NCBI GenBank assembly: GCA_007922225.1
Contig: ML679989.1
Location: 22,040,017-22,104,016, forward strand
Reading direction: 5' to 3'
Origin: Emydura subglobosa
Lineage: Eukaryota > Chordata > Testudines > Chelidae
Length of the DNA: 64,000 bases
Shown: positions 13,401 to 22,673 of the stretch, in pieces
How the letters are laid out: every line of letters starts with the position of its first letter
How positions within the stretch are numbered: position 1 is the first letter of the stretch
The notes under the pieces: generated by a model
Told to the model about the DNA's origin: nothing
What the model saw: the letters and a program-made list of their open reading frames with translations, nothing else
Database searches by the model: none
Translations under genes and position numbers: made by a program

Positions 13401-16400
13401 TACACTCCTTGTACTGACTAATGCATGATGTGGACGAGCCTTAAGTAAGTGAGTCAACTGGGTCTGGGAGTAATTGTCAAATTAATCAAACCCCTTTTCA
13501 TTTCCACATAATGAGACACGTGGCTGTGAAATGGGCAATATGGCTGTCGCCCCGTATAGGGCCAGCACATCTAACTGGTCAAAGGAAGATTTAAAAGTAG
13601 GATGATGTGTGCCAGCCCGTTAGTGCTAACCATACAGCACGTGAGAGCCCAAACAACTCCACGCTCCGGCGTCAGCAGTTGGCACTTCCCTCCAAAGGGT
13701 ATGTAGCCAGCAGCCTGGCTGGCTTGATGGTAGCTGCCAAAAAGCCATTGCCCTGCTGTGAAGAAGCAGATTTTGGTGTGCTTGAGGTACAGCATTTCCT
13801 GTGTCCACAAAGGATTATTGGACTCAGCAAGAGGGCACCTGTTTGCGGCAGGGTAATTGCAGTAAGGACTCAAACAGGGAACGAGAGCACCCTCCTAGTT
13901 CTTAAGTGTTTAACGCTTAAATAAAAATAGCAAGCTGTGATGTGTACTCACCCCACGGCACTAGGAGCTGGAGTTGTATAAAGTCACCATCTCGAACCGC
14001 CCCCGGCACAGTTACACCATCGGGCAGTGCCAAAGAAATGAACTGGAAAATGGGGGGCCTGGGGAAGCTTTAGGACTCCCATGGCTTGGTGCAGTGCTTG
14101 CAAGCAGCAGCAGGACCACTAATGGTGGAATGTCACCCGTACTCTTGAAACCTCCTTGCTTTCATTAGCTTATCACAGCCATGACTCTGTTTTATTGCTC
14201 ACTTATGTGACTGTAAAACCTGCATAAAGATGAGTGAATGTCCATCTGTCGGGGGAACAGTCATTTTGGACAAGGCTTATGGGCTTGCCACATGGCATCA
14301 CTTTGAAAGGATGTGCTATGGCTCACTCTAATTTCCATTGATCTGGCACATTTTGTATGTGCTTCTGGGAAGGAACAAGATCTTGCAGCCATATTTTTTA
14401 AAAGGAGCTTCATTTCCTGTCTTATCTGGCCACTTAAAAGTAACCCCAGGGCTTCCTGCACAACTTTGTTTGGCTTGTAGCACCAGTCTCTGCTAGGCTG
14501 CCATGCTTGTCTGTTCCCTTGGACAGTCACTGAAGACAGGTTTTCTTATGCAGGCGATGTTCAATTGTGTCTTCACTAAGGAGCAAATGCACAAGTGGCA
14601 GGTGGGATTATCCCTGCTCCCCCAGGGCCCTGCCAATTCCTGCATTGTATCCTGTGCGGTTGGGGCACCTAAAGAGGAAGTGCCCAATCAATACCATTGG
14701 GTGAATTGACTCTGGCCCTTAAGCATGGTTGGATCAGCTTCATGGACTGCAGCTGTGTCATGATCAGTAAAGGGTCAGTTATCCTCTAGTTCATCTTCAC
14801 TTTCCTGTCTTCTTGTGGGTGTAGGACGTGAGTTTCTTGGGGTGTGGAAGATGTAAGAATTAGACTTTTATTTGACACGTTATTTTTCCCTTCTCTGTAG
14901 TTTCAGGATCATGTGAAGACTTGTGGCAGATGTAAAGTGCCGTGCAGATTTCAGGTTGTCGGCTGCACTGAAATGGTAAGGCCAGTTTCTTCGTATTTGC
15001 CTAGGCCTTGTCTTCGCTGCAGCGTGAGCTTTTGGTATAACTTGAGTGTCGCCTCCACTCAACTCTGATCCCGACACACACACCTCTTTAAACCCACACT
15101 AGCTGGCCTGTGCGCTGATGCTCGAGCTAAGCCATGGGAACACAACTTGTGTCTAAGATTGTTTCTGTCTGGTATCCAGAGCTGGATGTATCTGGAGGAT
15201 TAACCGTTTTGAAGTGATTGTTTCCTCAGAGCAGAACAATACCTGCAAGCAGAACGGTATGATGTCGAGAAAGCAACCTCTCCTGTGCCCAGGGTCTGCC
15301 TTGTAGACCATTTTGTGGGGAGGTGTGTCCAGGCTTCTAAGCTTGGCCATTGAAGGCTAACAGTCACCCCTGTCTCTGGATGCAGGTGTTGTGGGGCATG
15401 GAAGAGAAGCTATTCAGTAAGCTCTCCAGGGTGGTGAATAGCAAAGTCCCCTGCTGGAAATCAGCCTGCTGATGACAGATGCCAAACCAGGCTGATAGTC
15501 GGCCTTCAACAACTGTGAGGCTGTGCCCAGTGGGGCTCTTCTCTCTGGGAATACGACACATTTTTCATTCTGGGCCCTAACCTGCAAGCACTTTGCACAC
15601 GACCCTCCTGGTAACTTAAGCGGAGCATCAGGCCCTCCGGTTGAAGGGTTTTAACACTTTGTGGATTCTGGACTGTGCACCTTAATTTTTCATTCACAAA
15701 CTTTTAGCAGTCCAACTGGAAAATGAGAATGTGGCTGTGGTTTCTGTCTACCCAATGCAAGTAATTTCAGCCTGTCTGTAACTCAGTAGATCCAGGTCCA
15801 GACAGCCCAGCAGCTTTTAGGAAGCTGAAAGTGTAGATCAGCTTGAGAGCAGTAAAGGAGAGTTCTCAGATCAGTACCAGGATTGGTTTCTTAGATCCTT
15901 TTGGTGTTGGAGCCAGAACCCAGAGGAGTGCTTTTGGCATCTGCCTGCAGTAATTTAGCTGAGTGGTAGTTTCAGCTGTGCAGTAGCAGGCCATAGCACA
16001 CTGCTGCTAGCAAGTACCAAAGGAGGTTGATAATGACAGAGGAGTAAACCAAGCCGGGTGCATGCGTGTGTGGGAGGAACGGAAACAATTTCATTACTTG
16101 GGCTCTTCAGCCAATGAGGATCGGGGCAGTGAACACCTCCATTCAGAACATACTAAAGGGTAGGTCCCAGGTGACTTTCATGCAACTCCTGTGTAGTGGG
16201 GAGCATGGTGGTTATTGCAGGTGTGTTTTTATAAATCAGAGAAGATGAGGGTTGGAAGGGACCTCAGGAGGTCATCTAGTCTAACCCCTGCTCAAAGCAG
16301 GACCAACCCCATGTAGTGACTTCTGATTCTGTGTGATGACTGTGCTTATGGTTAAAGCACAGGCCAAGGAGTCAAGGGACATGGTTTCTGTTCCCAGCTC

Positions 16401-19400
16401 TACCTGCTTCCCTTTGTGTCTTGGGGCTAATAATAGTAATACATCCCCTCCCGGGGCTTTAGAGAGCTTTCATTCACTAGTGTTTGTAAAGTGTTTCCGA
16501 GAGATCCGGGGACCGAAAGTCCTATAGGAGGGCGGCATCGGGGTGAATGTTAAACAGCCGTCATTGTATAAGATTAGTATTTTCCTTTAAAAAAATCTGC
16601 TTGCTGTTGGCCAGTTTGTAACAGTGTCTTTCTTTGCATTACCCTGTGCTTATATCAGTGAAAACTTCTAACCTGGAGGGGATGACTCTGTCCTGTGGAG
16701 GAATCTGTCTTGATGCCACAGTGGGAAGTTGACTGCTGTGAATGGGCATAAGTATTTCTTTTCATGCAGGTGGAAAATGAAAAGCTGCTGGAGCACGAAA
16801 GCAAATGTGTTGGGGAGCATCTGTATCTGTTGCTGGGCTTCGTGCTCAGCCTCAAGGCTGAGCCGGGCGACTTAAAGCACCTCCCCACCTTTGCGTCAAC
16901 GCAGGGCAACTCCACACACCTACCAGCCAACGTGTTGTGCTCCGAATCAGAGCTCTCCAGCTCCTTGGAGCTGCTGGGGAGGTGCGAGGCCCTGGAGAGG
17001 AAGACAGTTACCTTTGAGAACATCGTGTGTGTGCTGAATCGGGAAGTGGAGAGGGTGTCTCTGACTGCTGAGGCATATAGCCGGCAGCATCGGCTGGACC
17101 AGGAGAAAATTGAAACACTCAGTAACAAGGTCTGTAACCTCTGGCTTTGGGCTTCTGATGCTGTGAACATCTTTCAAATCATTTAGTGCAGAGGTGATGT
17201 GTGCATGGGTGTGAGATCTGACCTCACGGCTATCGGAGCCAAGTTCTGAGCATGTCTGAGATGCTCTGAGGACATGTACTCCCATGAGATGTACAGAGGA
17301 GGCAACATTTCAGCTGCCTAGGTGCTGAACGATTCCTCCTGAATTTGTATTGACTCCTGAGTCTGGTCAGCTCCAGCCTTGTTGTGGGAGAACCTGAATT
17401 TCTGCAGTCTACCCTGCATCTCTGCTTGTCTACACTAGGAAGTTTTGCTGCTTTAACTGTTCCAGCCTAGTTAGATGAGCAACCCTCCCACTCCACTAGT
17501 GTGGGTGCAGTTATACTGGGACAGCTTATTCTGCTTTGGGAACCAAAATAATCTACACCAGTAGCAGGCATCTTTATACTGGTAACTGCACCTACACTAG
17601 AGGTTATATGGCTGTAACTATATTGGTAAAACTCACCTCTCCAATTGACATGGTTACACCAGTATAACTTCTTGAAAGTAGACTAAGCCTTAGATATTTC
17701 TAGGATGCCCATCAACCTTGTATCTAGGTGCCATCTCAAAACCCTATACGTTAGAGCAGGAAAAGACCTATTATCTAGGCCCTCCTAGCACAGAACGGAT
17801 CGCCTGTGGTGCCCTCTGCAGTACTTGGTCTGGCTCTTGGGGGCATTCACATTGTACTCCAGTCAGTGTCCCGAGGAGCTCTGCAGTCGGTAGCACACCT
17901 GTGTCTCCAGAATTAGGATCTCACACAGCAAATGCTGCTATACTTGGCAGCAGCACATAGCTCTCGAGAGCCCTGCTTGACTCCATTTGTTGGTTTCTCT
18001 GTCTCAGTTCAGTTTTGGTTTCTCTGTCTCAGTTCAGTTTTGTCACAAACGTTGATTTTCCACCCCACTCCCTTAATGTTCTTAATGGAGTGGAGACCAC
18101 CATGTCATTCTTCACTGACTGGATTCTGCCATCCACAGCTGGAAAGTGGCCTGCTCTGGAGGTGAGGGGAGGTGTGTTAGCTAACTGTTTGTTGGAGAGC
18201 TACAGGGTGATCTCCAATTATTTTTAGTGAAGACAATGAGTAGGTATGATGTCCATTTGTTTGCAGTGGTGGATTTCTTCCCTCTCCTGGCCACCATCCC
18301 ATCTGGAGAACATTCCCCACCAAAAATCTGTCCTGAATGAGATTCACAGGATCCCTTGACTCTCCTGCGTCCCTTAGTGAGTTCTATTTCTAAACAAGCT
18401 GCACTGTGTATTCCACTGATCAGGTCCGCCAGCTGGAAAGGAGCATTGGACTGAAAGATCTGGCCATGGCTGACATGGAGCAAAAGATCCGTGACATGGA
18501 AGCTTCCACCTACGATGGTGTTTTCATCTGGAAGATCACAGACTTTGCCAGAAAACGTCAGGAGGCGATAGCTGGCCGCTGTCCTGCCATCTTCTCTCCA
18601 GGTTGTTACCTAGAAATTAGCAAAATACTGCAAAGCTTTCCATGCTCCATCTATGCCCAGTCATTTGAGTAGTGTTGAAATTGCCATGTGACATGCAGTG
18701 GTTGTTCAGAGATTTTCTTCTCCTCCTCCCCCTCCCGCATGAATGCAGCAGCCCGGTTTTTACAGGGAGATAAGTGACGCTGCATTACTAGGAGACATCC
18801 TTTTTTTCCCTGCATGCAGAAGACTCTTCTTTCCATCACGGGCAATGCAGCCCTCCTAGGCCAAGAAACAGCCCCGCACAACACCCCCTTTTTACATAGC
18901 ACAGCCCAGATTAGGGCCAGCAGGGAGCTGGTAAACAAGGGAAGGAATCTAGGTGTCTAGAGACTAATGTGACAATGTCCAAAAACTGAACCGTGTTGCT
19001 ACGCAGGGATCAAGAAGTGTGCGTATCTCCAGCAAGGCCCAGGCAGCTGCCTGCTCTCCAGAGAACAGCAGAGCGCTCGCCCCAGCCAAGCAGCACTCCA
19101 GATGTTCTCGAGGGAGTCACCACATCACTACCCATGTGTTCTTGTCTGAGCTGGCTAAAGCAGCAGCGTTCCAGCGCTCCATATGCCATCTCTTTGGAGG
19201 ACGTCAGTGCTAAGCGAGCTAGGTCTATAGCTGGGGGCGGTGGAATCTGTGTCTATGCCAACAGGAACGACTCTGGTTCTAAACCAGCGGCACATTCCTT
19301 TTTAAAACAGCCAGTCTTCGGAAAGGCACATAAGCCAGAGACTAGTTTAAACTGACAGGCTAAAGAATTGTTTTAAAACTCCAGGCAGGATTATTTTTGT

Positions 19401-22400
19401 ATTGTATGGTGTATTTTTATTCTCAAATACGTTTTTGCCTTGAAAAATCCCTTTTTTTCTTCCAATTTTTCAATGGAAGTGAAGCTTAACCATAACTGTT
19501 TGTTCTCAACTAATGCTTCACTTTCTAGGGGGGTCAACTCTGCCCTTCGTATTTCCGAAGCAGGCAAACTCAGTTCCACACCATTTGAGATGAGACCTTA
19601 AAATCTTACATCCTGTCTGCTTTCTGGGCATTAAATTCGTACAGCAGTGGAGGGGTTTGACCCAGTTTCCTTGGCCTAAATGTCTCCTCACTCTCTCACT
19701 TCCTTTCTTACGTAACATGCTATATGCTGGCTGAGTCCTGTCCTTTTCCCTAGAGGCGGCTGCATTTTTGTAGTGCTGTATGGTGAATCACTTTAAATAG
19801 CATCTCACTCCAGTATATTAATTCTTACATCCTGTGTCACGTCATTATTTATGAGCCAGGATCACTGATGATCTCTCAGCTGTGAGAATAGCGTGTTTTT
19901 AAATTGCTGCAACAAAGGGAGCATAAACATTTGTGGATCCTGGGGTTTTTTTTTAAGCCCCAAGGCCCACTGAAATGCAATTTGGTTTGAAAGAAACTGG
20001 GAGAGAGAGAGAGGTCTTTTCACTGGAACTCACTTGAGAAGAGAATGTTTATAGGGAAAGAAAGACTTATCTGCTAGCACCAGAGTTCAAGGGTTTGTGT
20101 TTCCTGCATGTTACTTAGACCCAGCATGGGGCGGGGAGCTGCAGTCCTGATGCTTCTTTAGCTATGAAGAAACGCGGCAGAGAAACAGAGGTTAGGAAGT
20201 GTTAAACATTGCCTCATGGGTGTGTAGTTTTCCTTACTGAGCTAAATGGACCCTGCATGCAGACTTCTAGCATGGCACTTTGCTGGCTGGGCTGTCTTCA
20301 CCGGAGCCATCCTTGCACTTTGCTCAGCTGTGCCTCCCCTTCTTCCTTCAGTTTAGTTTTGAATTATGAGCATCACAGTAACATTAGAGGGCCCAGCTGA
20401 GATCAGGTCCCATTGTGCCAAGCGCTGTGGAAGTGACAGCCTCTGATCTGAGGAGCTTGCTCTTTAGACAGACAGACAGACGGTACAGTGGGGAACAGAG
20501 ATGAAGTGACTTGTCAGTGGCAGAGCCAAGAGCAGCAGCCAGCTCTCCTAAGTCCCAGCACAATGCCTGACCCACTGGACCACACTGCCTCTGTGCAATC
20601 CATCGCGACAGTGCCCCCCGCCCCTTAGGGAGGTGCCGATCCCGTTACCCTGCATGTGGTCACGAGCGCCTCCGCCCACTCTCATTCTGACAGTGTCAGC
20701 AGGTTGGAATATCTTCCTGGTGCGTTGCTGGGAATGGGCAGTTCAGAGGCACGGCACAGCCAGAGCTGCGCACAGTGTGCTCTCCCCTGACTGGAGGAAA
20801 AGGAGATGCATAGCTTAAAGGAGGCGGTGGCTGAATGTAAACCTCACCGCTGCCGTTTTGAAGTGACGTGAGTGTCACTGGCCCGGTGGCGCGGTGTTGG
20901 GGCTGGGACTCCAGGGCAAGTGTAGTTAGCTTACAGATCCAGAGCTGTCGGGGGAGGCGGTTCTGAGATCTGAGGTGCAGTTTGCTTGTACCCTCATTGC
21001 TAGTAATGAAAGGGCCTAGGAATTTTTTACAAAAAAGACTGTATATTTATTTAGGAAAAGGCTAGGCCCTCTGTGACACTTGTGCGACCCTGCTCCCTTT
21101 AATGTGACTGGCCCTGTCACTGGAACTCGGGCAGCAATGGGACTAGGCTCCCAGGCTCTGCAGAGCCGGAGAAGTGTCAGGGCTAGCAGTGTCCTGGAAC
21201 GGTGGGCACGTGTTAACTGGGCCTGGCGCCTCCTGTGCCATCGTTTATCTGCACCCAGCGGAGCTGCTCCTAGGGGACCCCAGCTCAGGGAGCCTCCCCT
21301 GCCAAAGTCACCAGACAATTGGAACTCTTTGGGAAGCACCCGGGACTCTCCTCGCCCTTGTTCTGCACAGCTGTTTATTCGCTGTGTTTGCATCACTTTG
21401 TTAGCCTTCTACACAAGCAAATATGGCTACCGGATGTGCCTGCGCGTGTATCTAAATGGGGATGGCACCGGACGTGGGTCCCACCTGTCTCTCTTCTTTG
21501 TGATGATGAAAGGACCCAACGATGCGCTTCTGCGATGGCCCTTCAACCAGAAGGTAGGTGCAGGGAGTGAATGCAGAGCCAATCTCGGGCCTGAGAGGCC
21601 TGCCTGGGCCGTTGATGTATTTCCCTTGTCTTTATCCCCATTGGGCCTCTCAGATGCCTGCTCTCCTAGACACCAGAGACCTGGCATGTCCAGTGAGCAA
21701 AGGCAGAGAAAGCAAGCGTTTACACTAGCCATTTGGGGGAGCTGTCCAACATGGTTAAAGCCCAGGATATTACAAGAGAGGCCCAGAGGCAAGGGGAAGG
21801 GAGACAAAGATACAGTCAGGAGTGGAGTGTTGATGTTTTTGGAGAATGCCCAGAACTTTCATAGGAAGCTCCGGTGTTCCAGGGACCCTGAATTGTGCTC
21901 TGAGAATCTGAGCTGTCATCTTTGTTTCTCAATTAAGTTTCTAAACCTATGCACTTGTCAAGAAACCCCTAAAATTAAGAGCCAGGTGTAAAGTGATGCG
22001 GTGGCAGGTGTCTGAATTTGCAGACAGACTGAAACTACCCACTGGGGCAGTGCAAGCTGCTGGTTTATCTCAAAGGGACATTCACGCTATAGAGTAGGTC
22101 AAACAAACCAAATATCAGCCTCCCTAGGTGCTGGCTGCCCGGCTGCTGCGCTGGCTTCATTTGTGCATCGACTTTCGCAAGGTCTCCAGTTTTCAGTCCA
22201 TCTGAACCAGGTGCAGAATTTCCCTTGTGGCACAGCAGAGATTGGCAGGAAGCAGGAGCCCACCTGCAGGGTGTAGGTCTAAATGGGGCTGGGCAATGAC
22301 CCTGAATGCAGGCATTTTCCCAGCTTGCTGCCATGTGACTGCCTGAGGGGGTGTCTGCATCTTTCAAAGGGTTAAAATGAATGGGAGGTCCACAGAGGAG

Positions 22401-22673
22401 GTTGCCTGTTTGCCACCTTTCTTCATGCACTTGCTCTTGTGTATTTACCTCTAGGTGACGCTGATGCTGCTGGATCAGAATAACCGGGAGCACATTATCG
22501 ATGCTTTCCGACCCGACGTGACGTCTTCGTCCTTCCAGCGCCCTGTCACCGAGATGAACGTTGCCAGCGGCTGCCCGCTCTTCTGCCCGGTCTCGAAGAT
22601 GGAGGCCAAGAACTCTTACGTGCGTGACGACGCCATCTTTATTAAAGCAATCGTAGATCTCACGGGCCTCTAA
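7284..22673 (+). CDS. TRAF2: TRAF2, last seven coding exons (5' part outside window)
   Basis: TNF receptor-associated factor 2 is a cytoplasmic adaptor and ubiquitin-ligase component that links TNF-receptor family tails to NF-kB and JNK signalling. Seven exons join in frame: 7284-7445, 12033-12107, 14901-14975, 16770-17129, 18424-18601, 21405-21553 and 22455-22673. All have AG acceptors and GT donors. They encode 405 residues: TRAF zinc fingers, the TRAF-N coiled coil and the full TRAF-C (MATH) domain, ending in the family's usual IVDLTGL. The receptor-peptide contacts of the family (R and Y in CLRVY, D in NGDG, the serine triplet in TSSSF, the serine in SGCPLF) are all present. The RING finger and first zinc finger were not found and must lie upstream. 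The linker in the fourth exon is longer than in human TRAF2 as I recall it. TRAF1 is excluded by the TRAF2-type zinc-finger series and TRAF5 by the C-terminus. Confidence 0.97.
7795..9630 (+). mobile_element. CR1 LINE copy A (defective, 5'-truncated)
   Basis: Broken reverse-transcriptase coding sequence runs on the + strand. The N-terminal part is [19 protein letters not shown] and HPRVLREL at about 7830-7960. After an interruption it continues with [19 protein letters not shown], the RT active-site box FADDTKLWG (about 8774-8800), [12 protein letters not shown], then [14 protein letters not shown] and [16 protein letters not shown]. It ends in the usual CR1 3' tail (GGTTCCTTCCAACCCTC, TTCTATAATTC). 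Several stops and frameshifts make it non-functional. It lies in a TRAF2 intron in the sense orientation. Confidence 0.9.
8150..8590. mobile_element. Insertion replacing part of CR1 copy A, with AAGGCCTTGTCTACACTAG-type end
   Basis: The CR1 frame stops after its KHLEES segment and resumes about 440 bp later; roughly 270 bp of the CR1 present in copy B is missing. The intervening DNA begins AAGGCCTTGTCTACACTAG, the same end as other short inverted-repeat elements in this window. It contains a GT/GA/CAGA simple repeat (about 8507-8549). The right end (TTCAGACAGACTATAAGGC) is only a weak inverted match. Confidence 0.6.
9631..9905. repeat. Non-CR1 3' flank shared with an inverted copy at 37330-37602
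   Basis: Directly after the CR1 tail, about 270 bp match the reverse complement of 37330-37602. I count about a dozen single differences plus one short indel. Long identical blocks include one around CCACTGACTGGTGGGAATTC and one around CCCAGTCACAGAGAGTGATG. The similarity ends abruptly at GTGGCA. Confidence 0.9.
9906..12032 (+). other. TRAF2 intron, AT-richer, no gene
   Basis: No exon or named repeat was seen. The sequence is AT-richer than the 3' half of the gene. Confidence 0.45.
12033..12107 (+). CDS. TRAF2: TRAF2 exon: TRAF-type zinc finger
   Basis: This 75-bp exon encodes 25 residues in phase 0, from [10 protein letters not shown] to KKKIPREK. The acceptor is TTCTTTTACAG and the donor GTATTT. 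The [14 protein letters not shown] pattern is the near-invariant TRAF2 zinc-finger core. Two successive 25-codon exons, this one and the next, encode one finger repeat each. Confidence 0.96.
12480..12650 (+). repeat. Palindromic foldback repeat, family 1, copy 1
   Basis: The left arm (TATTGGACCAACTTCTGTTGG then GAGAGAGACAAGCTT) is the reverse complement of the right arm (CTTGTCTCTCTTACCAACAGAAG then TTGGTCCAATA), separated by about 25 bp. A tail follows (CCTTGTCTCTCTAATATC, then CTGGGACCAACATGGCCAC). The family is common in turtle DNA to my knowledge, but I do not know its formal name. Confidence 0.8.
12651..13290 (+). other. TRAF2 intron, nothing recognised
   Basis: No exon or clear repeat was identified. 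Confidence 0.4.
13291..13444. mobile_element. Probable fragment of a short inverted-repeat DNA element
   Basis: Its right end reads ATGTGGACGAGCCTTAA, the inverse of the TTAAGGC..GTC(T/C)AC ends seen elsewhere in the window. The interior repeats TTAGTGCAC-like motifs. The left end is not clear. Confidence 0.4.
13445..14900 (+). other. TRAF2 intron, nothing recognised
   Basis: No exon or identifiable repeat was found apart from chance open frames. Confidence 0.4.
14901..14975 (+). CDS. TRAF2: TRAF2 exon: last TRAF-type zinc finger
   Basis: This exon encodes 25 residues in phase 0, from FQDHVKTCG to VVGCTEM, between TTCTCTGTAG and [14 protein letters not shown] and VPCRF are shared with human TRAF2. 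It completes the zinc-finger series before the coiled coil. Confidence 0.96.
15002..15140. mobile_element. Possible inverted-repeat element fragment
   Basis: It starts TAGGCCTTGTCTTCGCTGC, similar to the shared AAGGCCTTGTCTACACT end. The inner body is unlike the other copies and the opposite end is not evident. Confidence 0.35.
16231..16312 (-). mobile_element. CR1 3'-end fragment
   Basis: GATGAGGGTTGGAAGGGACC followed by TCAGGAGGTCATCTAGTCTA is the reverse complement of the CR1 3' terminus. Only about 80 bp remain (severely 5'-truncated). It has no trace of the 270-bp extension found beside the two large CR1 copies. Confidence 0.85.
16333..16470 (+). repeat. MIR-type SINE fragment
   Basis: GGTTAAAGCACAGGCCAAGGAGTCAAG, TCCCAGCTCTACC and CTTTGTGTCTTGGGG correspond in order to the tRNA-derived head and core of a MIR. 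Confidence 0.6.
16770..17129 (+). CDS. TRAF2: TRAF2 exon: linker and TRAF-N coiled coil
   Basis: This 360-bp exon encodes 120 residues in phase 0, between a TTTTCATGCAG acceptor and a GTCTGT donor. The first part ([11 protein letters not shown], then [19 protein letters not shown]) leads into a Ser/Thr-rich, weakly conserved linker. The conserved coiled-coil start follows, with [16 protein letters not shown] and [12 protein letters not shown], which mediates trimerisation and cIAP binding in the family. By recall the matching human segment is roughly 94 residues, so this linker is about 26 residues longer. An unrecognised internal intron is possible, but the frame is open throughout. Confidence 0.93.
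17424..17692. mobile_element. Short non-autonomous DNA element with terminal inverted repeats
   Basis: The left end CTTGTCTACACTAGGAAGTT and the inverted right end CTTAGTCTACTTTCAAGAAGTT agree over about 20 bp. Interior motifs (TATACTGG, ACCAGTA) repeat in both orientations. It has no coding capacity. It lies in the TRAF2 intron between the coiled-coil exons. Confidence 0.65.
17693..18423 (+). other. TRAF2 intron, nothing recognised
   Basis: A local direct repeat of GTTTCTCTGTCTCAGTTCAG occurs twice near 17992-18035. Otherwise no feature was seen. Confidence 0.4.
18424..18601 (+). CDS. TRAF2: TRAF2 exon: end of coiled coil and start of MATH domain
   Basis: This 178-bp exon begins [12 protein letters not shown] in phase 0 and ends in phase 1, after the first base of an Ala codon. 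Its CAG acceptor is at 18421-18423. The final heptads ([13 protein letters not shown]) run into [12 protein letters not shown], the first strand of the TRAF-C/MATH domain, then DFARKRQEA and PAIFSP. The split codon G+CC with the next exon restores the expected PAIFSP-AFYTS junction. Reading past the donor would run into intron. Confidence 0.95.
18602..20384 (+). other. TRAF2 intron, nothing recognised
   Basis: No exon was found between the split Ala codon at 18601 and 21405. No named repeat was recognised before the MIR at 20385. Confidence 0.4.
20385..20590 (-). repeat. MIR-type SINE
   Basis: AGGTCCCATTGTGCCAAGCG, GAAGTGACTTGTCAGTGGCAG and GCCTGACCCACTGGACCAC are the reverse complement of a MIR-like SINE with its tail. 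It includes a GACA run. Confidence 0.75.
21405..21553 (+). CDS. TRAF2: TRAF2 exon: MATH domain, receptor-binding strands
   Basis: This 149-bp exon is entered in phase 1 (CC completes the Ala codon) and leaves in phase 0. It has a TTTGTTAG acceptor and a GTAGGT donor. It encodes [20 protein letters not shown], then [18 protein letters not shown] and RWPFNQK. It carries the Arg, Tyr and Asp that contact receptor peptides in TRAF2 structures. The frame happens to be open for about 300 bp upstream, but that part does not resemble TRAF2 and is intron. Confidence 0.95.
21554..22454 (+). other. Last TRAF2 intron
   Basis: A long + strand frame continues from the exon into this region but is not TRAF2-like, and the GTAGGT donor ends the exon. 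No repeats were recognised. Confidence 0.5.
22455..22673 (+). CDS. TRAF2: TRAF2 terminal coding exon
   Basis: This exon encodes 72 residues and a TAA stop at 22671-22673, after a CCTCTAG acceptor. [42 protein letters not shown] and [15 protein letters not shown] are the conserved C-terminal MATH strands with the serine tongs. The final residues IVDLTGL are identical to mammalian TRAF2. The exon is unusually rich in CpG (GACCCGACGTGACG) compared with the surrounding intron. Confidence 0.97.
   Translation: MTLMLLDQNNREHIIDAFRPDVTSSSFQRPVTEMNVASGCPLFCPVSKMEAKNSYVRDDAIFIKAIVDLTGL

Noticed and set aside
21080..21991. 303-codon + strand open frame
   Set aside because: Only the stretch 21405-21553 is TRAF2-like; the rest is intron that happens to stay open on both sides of the real exon.
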